Of a stretch of 48,222 nucleotides of DNA, positions 9,169 to 17,151 are shown piece by piece. The notes below the pieces were generated by a model. It was not told the origin of the DNA. It saw only the letters and a list, made by a program, of their open reading frames with translations, and ran no database searches. Origin of the DNA: Alphaproteobacteria bacterium (GTDB lineage Bacteria; Pseudomonadota; Alphaproteobacteria; Rhodobacterales; Rhodobacteraceae); NCBI GenBank assembly GCA_030425145.1, contig JAUHVK010000032.1:1-48222 (forward strand). Direction: 5' to 3'. A program made the position numbers and the translations under genes. Numbering within the stretch: the stretch's first letter is position 1; every line of letters starts with the position of its first letter.

Positions 9169-9171
9169 CCT

Positions 9172-10296
9172 TCAGCGCTCCAGCAGGACACCGGCGGTGT
9201 CGGTAAAGCTGATCCAGACCTTGTCTTCCCATGTGATCTGTCGTCGCGACAAACGGCGGGTGTTTGCGGTCTGTGCCTTGATCACATGCCCGGTGGGAAG
9301 TTCGACGTGATAGGTCGAAATGTTCCCGAGATAGGCAATGTCGAGCACCTTGCCTTGAAGCTTGTTGGCGGCGTCTTGCGGCTCTTCGGTGCTGATGGCG
9401 ACCTTTTCGGGGCGGATGGCGAAATGAATTTCCTGCCCGGCATCAAACTTGGTGGTGGTTGTGCCGAGGATGTCGGGCTGACCTTCGGCCCATTGGGTCG
9501 CGACCTTATCGCCTGTTGGTTTGGCGCGGCCCGAGATGATGTTCACGTCACCGATGAAGTCCGCCACATATACGGAGTTGGGCGCTTCGTAGATCTGGGC
9601 CGGGGTTGCGACCTGAATGATGCGGCCTTCGTCCATGACAGCGACGCGGCTTGCCACGGTCATGGCTTCTTCCTGATCGTGGGTCACGATCACGAAAGTG
9701 GTGCCGGTCTTTTCCTGAATGTCCATCAGCTCGAACTGGGTATCCTGGCGCAGCTTCTTGTCGAGCGCGCCGAGCGGTTCATCGAGCAGGAGCAGTTTCG
9801 GGGCTTTGGCCAAAGAGCGGGCGAGCGCCACGCGCTGGCGTTGGCCGCCGGAAATTTGGTGAGGTTTGCGTTTCGCAAACTTGCTGAGACGTGTGAGGCG
9901 CAGCATTTCTTCGACGCGGGCTGCAATCGCGTCCTTGTCTTTGCCTTCGCGCTTGAGGCCGAATGCGATGTTGTCCCACACAGAAAGGTGCGGGAACAGC
10001 GCGTAGGACTGGAACATCATGTTCACCGCCCGTTTGTTCGGCGGGATCTTAGCCATGTCCTGGCCTGCGATGAAAATCTTGCCTTCGGTCGGAGCCTCGA
10101 AACCGGCAAGCATGCGCATCATGGTGGTCTTGCCACAGCCGGAAGGTCCGAGCAGTGCAAAGAACTCACGGGCGAAGATATCCTGAGTCAGATCGTCGAT
10201 TGCGGTGAAATCACCGAACCGTTTGGTGACGTTCTTGAACTGGATGAGGGGTTTTTCGTTGGGGTCTTCCCACGGAGCGAAAACGTTTTGTGACAC
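9172..10296 (-). CDS. potG: Polyamine ABC transporter ATPase (PotG/PotA-like)
   Basis: This cytoplasmic ATPase energises polyamine import. The 374-residue product has Walker A GPSGCGKT (50-57), Q-loop MFQSYALFPH, signature ISGGQRQR (148-155), Walker B LLLLDEP (168-174), the switch His in VTHDQEEAM, and a C-terminal TOBE-type domain. The start is a GTG at 10296 with GGAGG nine bases upstream; the longer ATG-initiated frame runs through the potF-potG hairpin and is rejected. There is a 68-bp gap after potF that contains a strong stem-loop. Confidence 0.93.
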   Translation of the reverse strand: MSQNVFAPWEDPNEKPLIQFKNVTKRFGDFTAIDDLTQDIFAREFFALLGPSGCGKTTMMRMLAGFEAPTEGKIFIAGQDMAKIPPNKRAVNMMFQSYALFPHLSVWDNIAFGLKREGKDKDAIAARVEEMLRLTRLSKFAKRKPHQISGGQRQRVALARSLAKAPKLLLLDEPLGALDKKLRQDTQFELMDIQEKTGTTFVIVTHDQEEAMTVASRVAVMDEGRIIQVATPAQIYEAPNSVYVADFIGDVNIISGRAKPTGDKVATQWAEGQPDILGTTTTKFDAGQEIHFAIRPEKVAISTEEPQDAANKLQGKVLDIAYLGNISTYHVELPTGHVIKAQTANTRRLSRRQITWEDKVWISFTDTAGVLLER

Positions 10297-10323
10297 TGGT
10301 GGCACCTCCGAGCCAAGACACGA

Positions 10324-10347
10324 TCCGGCGGGGGTGGCCCCGCCGGA
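10324..10347 (-). terminator. Strong intercistronic stem-loop between potF and potG
   Basis: TCCGGCGGGG-CCAC-CCCCGCCGGA (minus strand) forms a 10-bp GC-rich stem with a tiny loop, 18 bases after the potF stop codon and with no U-tract. In ABC importer operons such hairpins commonly stabilise the upstream mRNA or attenuate transcription, so that binding protein outnumbers the membrane parts. That role is inferred here from position and stem strength. Confidence 0.75.
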
Positions 10348-10364
10348 CATTGGAGCACTGTTGA

Positions 10365-11450
10365 TCAGGTGCCCGACTTGACCTTGGTCCACATCCGCGT
10401 CAGCGACCGCTGTTCTTTCGGCGGGAACGGGGTGGTGGTGTAGAGCTTCTCGAGCGTGGCTTCATCCGGATAGATGGCCGGATCACCGATCACGTCTTCG
10501 ACAAGGAACTCCTGCGACGCTTTGTTGCCGTTCGCGTAGTACACATAGTTCGACGCTGCGGCCATGTTCTGCGCGTCCATGATGAAGTCCAAGAACTTGT
10601 GCGCACCATCGACATTCGGTGCATCCACCGGGATCGCCATCTGGTCGAACCACATCAAAGCACCTTCGACAGGAGCGTTGTATGCCACTTCGACGCCGTT
10701 GTCGGCTTCGGCAGCACGGTCACGCGCCTGCAGGATGTCGCCGGACCAGCCGAACGCCACGCAGATATCGCCGTTGGCCAGCGCGTTGATGTATTCCGAG
10801 CTGTGGAATTTCTGCACGTAGGGGCGCACGGCCAGCAGGACTTCTTCGGCTTTGGCAAGCGCTTCGTCATCCTTGCGGTCGGACTCGAGGCCGGCATAGG
10901 TCAGTGCCGCCGGGATCATTTCCGTCGGAGCGTCAAGGAAGTGTACGCCGCAGGCGGCCAGCTTTTCCATGTTTGCCGGGTTCATAACGAGGTCGAGCGA
11001 CGCGATCGGCGCGTCCGCGCCGAGAATCTCGGTCACCTTACCGACGTTCACACCGATCCCTGTGGTGCCCCACATGTAGTTGATCGAGTATTCGTTGGCC
11101 GGATCGTACTGCTCGGTGCGCTTTTCGATCACGTCCCACATGTTGCCGTGGTTCGACAGCTTGGACATGTCCAGCTTCTGGAATGCTCCGGCCGCGATCT
11201 GACGCTGGAGGAAGGTGCCGGTCGGCACAACCACGTCATAGCCCGACCCGCCGGCCAGCATCTTGGTTTCGAGCAGTTCGTTGCTGTCGAACACGTCGTA
11301 GATCAGGTCGATCCCAGTTTCTTCTTCGAACTTAGCGAGCAGCTCTTCGTCGATGTAGTCAGACCAGTTGTAGACGCGCACTTCCTCTGCGGTGGCGAGT
11401 GAGGCCATTAGTGCGGCACCTGCGGTCATGGTCAGCAGATGGGTTTTCAT
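10365..11450 (-). CDS. potF: Polyamine-binding periplasmic protein (PotF-like)
   Basis: This periplasmic solute-binding protein delivers putrescine or spermidine to PotGHI. The 361-residue precursor has a Sec signal peptide (MKTHLLTMTAGAALMASLATA, cleavage before EEVRV). It then shows the family hallmarks VYNWSDYIDEELLAKFEEETGI and VVPTGTFLQRQI, and a long C-terminal lobe. The ATG at 11450 has GGGAGA at the right distance. It is the first gene of the operon potF-G-H-I-oxidase. A palindrome at 11498-11509, 48 bp upstream, is a likely GntR operator. Ligand specificity cannot be read from sequence alone. Confidence 0.93.
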   Translation of the reverse strand: MKTHLLTMTAGAALMASLATAEEVRVYNWSDYIDEELLAKFEEETGIDLIYDVFDSNELLETKMLAGGSGYDVVVPTGTFLQRQIAAGAFQKLDMSKLSNHGNMWDVIEKRTEQYDPANEYSINYMWGTTGIGVNVGKVTEILGADAPIASLDLVMNPANMEKLAACGVHFLDAPTEMIPAALTYAGLESDRKDDEALAKAEEVLLAVRPYVQKFHSSEYINALANGDICVAFGWSGDILQARDRAAEADNGVEVAYNAPVEGALMWFDQMAIPVDAPNVDGAHKFLDFIMDAQNMAAASNYVYYANGNKASQEFLVEDVIGDPAIYPDEATLEKLYTTTPFPPKEQRSLTRMWTKVKSGT

Positions 11451-11497
11451 GAATGTCTCCCGTTGTTCCCAGGGCACTTGCGACCCTGTGGATTTGA

Positions 11498-11509
11498 ATT
11501 TGATCAAAT
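11498..11509. promoter_or_regulatory. Palindromic operator in the potF / GntR divergent promoter
   Basis: ATTTGATCAAAT is a perfect 12-bp palindrome in the intergenic region between potF (minus) and the GntR gene (plus). A copy matching at 11 of 12 positions lies upstream of the aminotransferase at 12319. The GntR protein encoded between the two is the obvious candidate to bind both and to control uptake and catabolism together. Confidence 0.6.
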
Positions 11510-11628
11510 CTTGCCCGGTCTGGCAATAGTGGAGATGTTTTCACTTCCCTCTGGAACGTGCAAGATGACTTGTCAGTGGCAGCCATTCGGGCATTCTGCC
11601 CAAAGACTCAGCAGTTCATGAGGTGCCA

Positions 11629-12300
11629 ATGGTCGAGCAGACATCGTTGAAGCCGATTGCGGAACCGACCCGCCTTCCTGCACACGAAATTGTCTATCGG
11701 CAATTGCGCGAACAAGTGTTGTTCGGTGAATTCGAGCCAGGCCAGCCAGTAACGATTCAGGGGCTTACCGAGGCTTTAAACGTGGGAATGACCCCGGTGC
11801 GCGAGGCTCTGCGGCGTCTGACAGCAGAGGGTGCACTTGAATTTCTTGGCAACCGGCGAATCGCTGTGCCGGTGTTGGACGCAGCAGCCATCGAGGAATT
11901 GGGCATTGCACGCAAAGCGCTTGAGCCTGAATTGGCGCGTCGAGCTGCGCGGCACGCAACGACGCAGGACGTGGCGCGACTGACGGAGGTCGACCAACGC
12001 CTTGATTCGGCCATCCGGCGGGGTGATGTGCACCGCTATCTGGTCGAGAATCACCAGTTTCATGCGGAACTGAATGCGCTGGCCCAAGCCCCGATTCTGA
12101 CTGAGATGGTGGAACGGCTCTGGCTGCGCTTTGGTCCGTCGCTCCGTGTTGTCTGCGGCCAGTTCGGGACGCGGAACCTGCCGGATCGCCACAAGGATGT
12201 GTTGGCTGCCCTTGCGTCAAATGATGGCGAGGCCGCCGCAGAGGCCATGATGGGGGATGTGGCGCAGGGGATGGAACAAATCCGCCAGGGACTCGTCTGA
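11629..12300 (+). CDS. GntR-family transcriptional regulator (FCD domain), polyamine locus
   Basis: The 223-residue regulator has an N-terminal winged helix (about 20-85; LTEALNVGMTPVREALRRLTAEGAL is the recognition region) and a C-terminal all-helical FCD effector domain (about 90-215) with scattered His/Asp for metal or ligand binding (FHAEL and DRHKDVLAAL). The ATG at 11629 is preceded by GAGG; a GTG six bases earlier is possible but worse placed. It is divergent from potF and 65 bp before the aminotransferase. It probably senses a polyamine or a catabolite and represses both flanking units through the shared TTGATCA palindromes. Confidence 0.88.
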   Translation: MVEQTSLKPIAEPTRLPAHEIVYRQLREQVLFGEFEPGQPVTIQGLTEALNVGMTPVREALRRLTAEGALEFLGNRRIAVPVLDAAAIEELGIARKALEPELARRAARHATTQDVARLTEVDQRLDSAIRRGDVHRYLVENHQFHAELNALAQAPILTEMVERLWLRFGPSLRVVCGQFGTRNLPDRHKDVLAALASNDGEAAAEAMMGDVAQGMEQIRQGLV

Positions 12301-12318
12301 TTCGATTGACTTGAAATA

Positions 12319-12330
12319 ATTTGATCATAT
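12319..12330. promoter_or_regulatory. Second copy of the TTGATCA palindrome, before the aminotransferase
   Basis: ATTTGATCATAT differs from the potF-promoter palindrome at a single position and lies 36 bp before the aminotransferase ATG, in an AT-rich tract. Placement near the transcription start fits repression by the adjacent GntR protein. Confidence 0.5.
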
Positions 12331-12365
12331 TTTGGCGGCACGCTTCGGAAAGAGGATTTGTCTCC

Positions 12366-13769
12366 ATGGCCACGATCACTAATCACATGCCCACAGCTGA
12401 ATTGCAGGCGCTTGATGCAGCGCATCACATGCATCCGTTTACGCATGGGTCGGAGCTTGCGTCCAAAGGCGCACGGGTCATCACGCGCGCCGATGGCGTC
12501 TGGCTGACTGACAGCGATGGCCACCGCATTCTGGATGCGATGGCAGGTCTGTGGTGCGTGAACATTGGCTACGGCCGCAAAGAGCTTGCGCAGGTTGCCG
12601 CGCGACAGATGGAAGAACTACCGTTCTACAACACGTTCTTCCAGACCACGCATGTACCGGCGATTGCACTGGCGAAAAAGCTGTCCGAACTGGCGCCCGA
12701 GGGCTTCAACCAGGTGTTTTTCGCCGGGTCCGGCTCCGAGGCGAATGACACCAATCTGCGCATGGTGCGCACCTATTGGGCCGAGAAGGGCCAGCCCGAG
12801 CGGAACATCGTGATTTCGCGGTGGAACGCCTATCACGGTTCGACGGTTGGCTCCGGTTCGTTGGGCGGAATGAAGGGCATGCACATGCAGGGCGGGCTGC
12901 CGATCCCGAACATTCACCATATCGACCAGCCGAACTGGTGGGCCGAAGGCGGTGACATGTCACCCGAGGAGTTCGGTCTGGAGCGGGCGCGCCAGCTTGA
13001 GGCGAAGATTGAAGAGTTGGGGCCGGACCGGGTTGCGGCCTTTATCGCCGAACCGATTCAGGGCGCTGGTGGTGTGATCGTGCCGCCAGAAACCTATTGG
13101 CCGGAAATCCAGCGAATCGTCGACAAATACGGCATTCTCTTGATCGCGGACGAGGTGATCTGCGGGTTTGGCCGCACGGGCAACTGGTTCGGCACCGAGA
13201 CCGTGAACATCCGTCCGCATATCATGACCATCGCAAAGGGTCTCAGCTCTGGTTACCAGCCCATTGGCGGATCGCTGATCTGCGACGAGGTGGCCGAGGT
13301 CATCAACAATGTCGAGTTCAACCATGGCTACACCTATTCCGGGCACCCGGTTGCCTGTGCGGTGGCGCTTGAGAACCTGCGTATCCTTGATGAAGAAGGC
13401 ATCGTCACCCGCGTCCGCGAGGAAACGGCACCTTACCTGAAGGAAAAGTTCGAAACCCTGACGGATCACCCACTTGTGGGCGAAGCCAAGATCGTCGGCA
13501 TGATGGGCTCGATCGCTCTGACCCCCGACAAAGCGGCACGTGCGGCGTTCGAAGCAGACGCCGGAACGGTCGGTTTCGTCTGCCGGGAACGTTGCTTTGC
13601 GAACAACCTTATCATGCGCCACGTCGGTGACCGGATGATCATCTCGCCGTCGCTCGTAATCTCGCATGAGGAAATCGACACGATGATTGCACGCGCTTGG
13701 CAGTCGCTGGACGAATGTCACGCCAAGCTCAAAGCAAACGGGCTGATGAAAGCGCGCGTGGCGAGCTGA
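12366..13769 (+). CDS. Class III PLP aminotransferase, polyamine:pyruvate type
   Basis: This 467-residue fold-type I omega-aminotransferase has the PLP lysine at K291 in TIAKGLSSGYQPIGG, the cofactor Asp in LLIADEVICGFGRTG, and FFAGSGSEANDTNLRMVR for phosphate binding. Relatives (SpuC and omega-amine:pyruvate transaminases) move the terminal amino group of putrescine, spermidine or similar amines to pyruvate. The surrounding polyamine importer and oxidase support a polyamine substrate; taurine or beta-alanine cannot be excluded. The ATG at 12366 is chosen because AGAGGA lies upstream and MATITNH is a normal N-terminus. Confidence 0.9.
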   Translation: MATITNHMPTAELQALDAAHHMHPFTHGSELASKGARVITRADGVWLTDSDGHRILDAMAGLWCVNIGYGRKELAQVAARQMEELPFYNTFFQTTHVPAIALAKKLSELAPEGFNQVFFAGSGSEANDTNLRMVRTYWAEKGQPERNIVISRWNAYHGSTVGSGSLGGMKGMHMQGGLPIPNIHHIDQPNWWAEGGDMSPEEFGLERARQLEAKIEELGPDRVAAFIAEPIQGAGGVIVPPETYWPEIQRIVDKYGILLIADEVICGFGRTGNWFGTETVNIRPHIMTIAKGLSSGYQPIGGSLICDEVAEVINNVEFNHGYTYSGHPVACAVALENLRILDEEGIVTRVREETAPYLKEKFETLTDHPLVGEAKIVGMMGSIALTPDKAARAAFEADAGTVGFVCRERCFANNLIMRHVGDRMIISPSLVISHEEIDTMIARAWQSLDECHAKLKANGLMKARVAS

Positions 13770-13780
13770 GGATTGGATTG

Positions 13781-13806
13781 GCAGGCCGCTGAATGATGCG
13801 GCCTGT
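13781..13806. terminator. Stem-loop between convergent genes
   Basis: CAGGCCGC-N8-GCGGCCTG is a perfect 8-bp stem between the aminotransferase stop and the stop of the convergent GntR gene. It lacks a T-tract on either side but, being the only structure between two converging units, probably serves as a shared terminator or end barrier. Confidence 0.55.
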
Positions 13807-14576
13807 CAGCTCTTGGACAGCGTGTGCTCGTACCGTTTCCGTGCAACGGCTTCATGAGCTTCGGCTTTGCGGTTGTCCGCAAGGCAGGATTCCACATAGG
13901 TCAGATGATCGACGACCGCCTTGCGCGCCGCTTCTGGTTCACGTGCCTGTAGCGCGTCGTTTATCGCGCGGTGTTGATCCAACAGGGTGGCGCGGGTCGT
14001 GCGCTGCCGGAACATGATCTGGCGGTTGTAGAACACGCCCTCACGCAGCAATTGGTACATCGAGCGCATCATGTGCAGCATGATGACGTTATGGCTGGCT
14101 TCGATGATCGACAGGTGGAATTCGGCATCCAGTGCAGCCTCATCCGCCGGGTTGCGCTTGTGATGCGCGGCTTCCATGCGGTCGAAAACCGCCTGAATGA
14201 CTTTGAGGTCGGTGTCGGAGGCCAGTCGTGCCGCGCGTTCAGCGGCCAAACCTTCCATGTCGCGGCGGAAGGATAAGTAATCGAAAACCGCTTCGTCGTG
14301 GTTGGAAAAGAGCTGGATCAGCGCTTCGGAGAAGGCAGAGCCCAGCACATCGGCCACATAGACCCCCGCACCGGCGCGGCTGGTCAAAAGGCCTCGTTCT
14401 GACAGGTCGGCAATGGATTCCCGCAGCGACGGGCGAGAGACTTTCAACCGTTCGGACAATTCACGCTCTGATGGCAGGCGTTCACCGGGGCGCAGTATGC
14501 CCTGCAGGATCAATTTCTCGATCTGGCGGGTGACGGATGTCGACAGTTTTTCCGGTGTGACGGGCTGAAAGGGCAT
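13806..14576 (-). CDS. FadR-subfamily GntR regulator (FCD domain)
   Basis: The 256-residue protein has a winged helix (about 8-75; LPSERELSERLKVSRPSLRESIADLSERGLL) and an FCD domain. Histidines in DAEFHLSIIEASHN and a later DQHRAINDAL match the usual metal-binding positions of PdhR/LldR/GlcC-type sensors, which respond to organic acids. It stands alone between two unrelated units, and its target is not obvious from neighbours. A 25-bp inverted repeat immediately upstream (14595-14619) suggests autoregulation. Confidence 0.88.
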   Translation of the reverse strand: MPFQPVTPEKLSTSVTRQIEKLILQGILRPGERLPSERELSERLKVSRPSLRESIADLSERGLLTSRAGAGVYVADVLGSAFSEALIQLFSNHDEAVFDYLSFRRDMEGLAAERAARLASDTDLKVIQAVFDRMEAAHHKRNPADEAALDAEFHLSIIEASHNVIMLHMMRSMYQLLREGVFYNRQIMFRQRTTRATLLDQHRAINDALQAREPEAARKAVVDHLTYVESCLADNRKAEAHEAVARKRYEHTLSKS

Positions 14577-14594
14577 AATGTCCGCATAGGTTGA

Positions 14595-14619
14595 GATTGG
14601 TCAAATGATATGACCGATC
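14595..14619. promoter_or_regulatory. Inverted-repeat operator upstream of the FadR-type regulator
   Basis: The arms GATTGGTC and GACCGATC match at 7 of 8 positions and are separated by 9 bp (AAATGATAT). GGTC...GACC half-sites resemble the TGGT-N-ACCA operators of FadR-subfamily GntR proteins. The site sits 19 bp before the regulator's ATG, where it would block its own transcription. Confidence 0.6.
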
Positions 14620-14634
14620 AGGCATTTGAGCAAG

Positions 14635-15081
14635 TTACCAGCGCGACAGTGCGTCTTCGTCCTCGTCTTTGGCGGCGACCCAGCCAGTCTCCCCCGTGGT
14701 CGCGTGTTCTTTCTTCCAGAACGGGGCGCGGGATTTCAGATAGTCCATCAGGTACTCTGCCGCCTCGAACGCGTCCTTGCGGTGCGGTGCAGCGGTGGCG
14801 ACCATCATGATCTTCTCGCCCGGCTCCATCCGGCCGTAACGGTGGATGACCAGAACATCGCCAAGCGACCAGCGCGAGCGTGCTTCTTCGGCGATAGCCT
14901 CCAGCGCCTTCTGGGTCATGCCGGGGTAATGTTCGATCTCCATCGCGTCGAGCGAACCATTGCCAAAGTCGCGGACCACGCCCGTGAAGGTCACGATGGC
15001 CCCCATGTCATGACGGCCACTGGCAAAGGCCTCTGCCTCGGTTCCGAAATCGAACGGGGTTCCCTGAACGACGATTCGCAT
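14635..15081 (-). CDS. moaE: Molybdopterin synthase catalytic subunit
   Basis: MoaE accepts sulfur from MoaD thiocarboxylate and converts cyclic pyranopterin monophosphate to molybdopterin. The 148-residue product shows the family segments GAIVTFTGVVRDF, LVIHRYGRMEPGEKIMMVA and PHRKDAFEAAEYLMDYLKSRAPFWKKE; the last contains the conserved active-site lysines. It overlaps moaD by one base. A short acidic tail (KDEDEDALSRW) follows the core. Confidence 0.95.
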   Translation of the reverse strand: MRIVVQGTPFDFGTEAEAFASGRHDMGAIVTFTGVVRDFGNGSLDAMEIEHYPGMTQKALEAIAEEARSRWSLGDVLVIHRYGRMEPGEKIMMVATAAPHRKDAFEAAEYLMDYLKSRAPFWKKEHATTGETGWVAAKDEDEDALSRW

Positions 15082-15326
15082 CAGCCACCTGTCATCGGCG
15101 GGAAAAACGCCACTTCGCGCGCGCCTTTGATCGATGCTTCAAAATCGGTGAGCTCCTGATCGACCGCAACCCGCAGCGCGCTCAGGTCGGAAAAGGCGAG
15201 GTCATAGCGTTCTTCGCGCGCGCGCAGTTCAGCGACCAGATCGGCAACCGTCTCCGCCTCAGTGGCGACAGTTTCCTTGGGAAGCCCGATGCGTTCCCGG
15301 ACCCACGCGAAATACAAAACGTCCAT
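15081..15326 (-). CDS. moaD: Molybdopterin synthase sulfur carrier subunit
   Basis: This 81-residue ubiquitin-like beta-grasp protein ends in the required Gly-Gly (FFPPMTGG), which is adenylated and thiocarboxylated and then docks into MoaE. The start is YFAWVRERIG, typical of MoaD. It lies 4 bp after pgsA and overlaps moaE by one base; pgsA-moaD-moaE is a common alphaproteobacterial operon. Confidence 0.95.
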   Translation of the reverse strand: MDVLYFAWVRERIGLPKETVATEAETVADLVAELRAREERYDLAFSDLSALRVAVDQELTDFEASIKGAREVAFFPPMTGG

Positions 15327-15330
15327 TTGC

Positions 15331-15996
15331 TCAATCCCTCAGGAACGGTGAAGCTTTGCGGAAGTAGTCCCAGCCCGTGATCAAGGTCAGAAATGCCGCA
15401 ATCCAAAGCAGGATGATACCGGCATTGCCCGCCCAGACCGTTCCTGCATGTTTCCACCAGAGACCATGCAGGTCTTCAATCTCGCCCATCATCACGCCCT
15501 CGAATATCTCTGGGCTCATCCCCATGGCAGACATACCAAGGTAGTGCTCGAACACGCCCTGCGCAAACAGCACCGCGATGGCGACCATCTGCAGCGTGGT
15601 TTTCCATTTGGCCAGTGGCGTGACTTTCAAAGTACCGGCGGTGTCCCCGAGAAACTCGCGTAGGCCGGACACGAAAACTTCGCGGAAGAGAATGAAGGTC
15701 GCGGGCAGGACAAGCCAGGGCGACATCGACGAATATCCAACGATGACCATCAGCGCGATGACCACCATCGCCTTGTCCGCGATCGGGTCGAGCATCGCGC
15801 CCAGCTTGCTTTCTTGTTTCCATGCCCGCGCCAGATACCCATCGAACCAGTCGGTGATAGCGGCTGTCACAAAGAGGATCAGCGCGAACCAGTCGGCGGC
15901 GGGGCGGGAAAAGTATAGGAACATCAATGCCACACCCGGCGCCGCCAAGAGGCGCAGGACCGTCAGAATGTTTGGCACCGTCATCTTCATGTCCAT
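15331..15996 (-). CDS. pgsA: CDP-diacylglycerol--glycerol-3-phosphate 3-phosphatidyltransferase
   Basis: PgsA makes phosphatidylglycerophosphate, the committed step to phosphatidylglycerol and cardiolipin, at the inner membrane. The CDP-alcohol phosphatidyltransferase motif is complete: D49-x2-D52-G-x2-A-R-x8-G-x3-D70-x3-D74. There are about five to six transmembrane helices in 221 residues. A loop of about 45 residues before the last helix (GMSPEIFEGVMMGEIEDLHGL) is longer than in E. coli. Three Met codons lie at the start (residues 1, 3 and 5); the first or second is likely used. Confidence 0.95.
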   Translation of the reverse strand: MDMKMTVPNILTVLRLLAAPGVALMFLYFSRPAADWFALILFVTAAITDWFDGYLARAWKQESKLGAMLDPIADKAMVVIALMVIVGYSSMSPWLVLPATFILFREVFVSGLREFLGDTAGTLKVTPLAKWKTTLQMVAIAVLFAQGVFEHYLGMSAMGMSPEIFEGVMMGEIEDLHGLWWKHAGTVWAGNAGIILLWIAAFLTLITGWDYFRKASPFLRD

Positions 15997-16071
15997 TACC
16001 TAACGCGACCGCACAGGACTGAAAAGACACGGTTTGGGCGTTTTCCAAACTTCGCCCATCGGGTGCTGCTT

Positions 16072-16803
16072 CTATGTCAGCGCAACCCGGGCGAGAAGGT
16101 CGATAAAACGCGCGCGCGCCTGTGGCAAAGGTTTGCCCACCTGCTCGGCGGCGAGTTTGTGTTCAAGAAAATACCCGGTGGCCCCCAATGCGTCTGCTAT
16201 TTCCGCATCGCTGGTGGTTCCTTCGCCCTTCAAGGCAGCAGGTAGAGGCAAGAGCCGGTCGGCCCATGCGCCTGCACCTTCGGCCGAGACGGCGCGGCCG
16301 GACTTGGGGGAGATATAGATCAGATTGTCCGTAGAACCTGTGACGGCACAGGCGCTCAGGTCGAGTCCATAGCCGAGATCCTCAAGCAGCGCGGTTTCCC
16401 ATTGTAGATAGGCGAGCGGCCAAAGCTCTGGCTGATCCAGAAGGTCCAGCAGGTTCTGTGTGTGGGTGTAGAGATTTGGATGAGCCTCGCGCTCGGGCAG
16501 GACAAAGGCCAGTAGCGCCAGAGCCGCGTTCATCCCGGCCAGCATGGTCCGATGCTGCATGGCAATCGCAGCACGAGAGCGTTGCAGTTCGACAGTGAAG
16601 CTGCCCAAATGGTCTTCAAGTCGTGCGCGCCAAACCAAATCAAGTTGGGCACCCGGTTGCAGGATGGGGGCGACCTTTCGTGACGCACCGCCGCGGACAA
16701 CACCGGCATGGCGTCCGCGTTCGGGTGTGAACACGTCGATGATCATGGCGCTTTCGCCATGTCGGCGCGCGCTGAGAAGAATGCCAGTATCTCGCCAATC
16801 CAT
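16072..16803 (-). CDS. recO: DNA repair protein RecO
   Basis: RecO works with RecF and RecR to load RecA on SSB-coated gaps and anneals ssDNA. The 243-residue protein has the N-terminal OB fold ([37 protein letters not shown]) and a C-terminal helical part with [17 protein letters not shown]. The second zinc-binding Cys pair seen in some homologues is absent. It lies 9 bp downstream of the DUF1491 gene in the rnc-era cluster. Confidence 0.93.
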   Translation of the reverse strand: MDWRDTGILLSARRHGESAMIIDVFTPERGRHAGVVRGGASRKVAPILQPGAQLDLVWRARLEDHLGSFTVELQRSRAAIAMQHRTMLAGMNAALALLAFVLPEREAHPNLYTHTQNLLDLLDQPELWPLAYLQWETALLEDLGYGLDLSACAVTGSTDNLIYISPKSGRAVSAEGAGAWADRLLPLPAALKGEGTTSDAEIADALGATGYFLEHKLAAEQVGKPLPQARARFIDLLARVALT

Positions 16804-16812
16804 AAGGCGAGG

Positions 16813-17151
16813 TTAGCCCGACAACCCGTCTTCATCCAGAAGATGCCGCCCGGCGCGGTCTTCGACCTCGATCACCCAGAGATCGCTGTCAAAACTGCGC
16901 TGCTTGGCAATGCTTTCATCGACATCAGTCTCGGCTCCATCCGCCAAGACCTGCCATGTCCGCGCGCCGGTCATCAGGTCATACTGGCGCACAAATGCCG
17001 TTGCGCGACCGTTGAGCGTGTTGAGTTTGACGAGAACCGCTCCGGCGGTGTTGTCTCCGTGCGCCGTCACGAAAGCGGGGATGTCCACTAGCGCCAGCCG
17101 GCGCAGGTAGGCGTGCACCCAAAGACCGCTCGCCAACCTTGCTTCAGGCAT
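16813..17151 (-). CDS. DUF1491 family protein
   Basis: This 112-residue alphaproteobacterial protein of unknown function has family hallmarks RLASGLWVHAYLRRL, GDNTAGAVLVKLN and DSDLWVIEVEDRAGRHLL. The fold looks like a compact alpha/beta domain with no signal or membrane segment. It overlaps era by 8 bp and precedes recO by 9 bp, so it is cotranscribed with ribosome-maturation and repair genes. Confidence 0.88.
   Translation of the reverse strand: MPEARLASGLWVHAYLRRLALVDIPAFVTAHGDNTAGAVLVKLNTLNGRATAFVRQYDLMTGARTWQVLADGAETDVDESIAKQRSFDSDLWVIEVEDRAGRHLLDEDGLSG

Noticed and set aside
9286-10293. 335-codon open frame opposite potG
   Set aside because: The minus strand carries Walker A, signature and Walker B motifs; the plus frame is their reverse complement.
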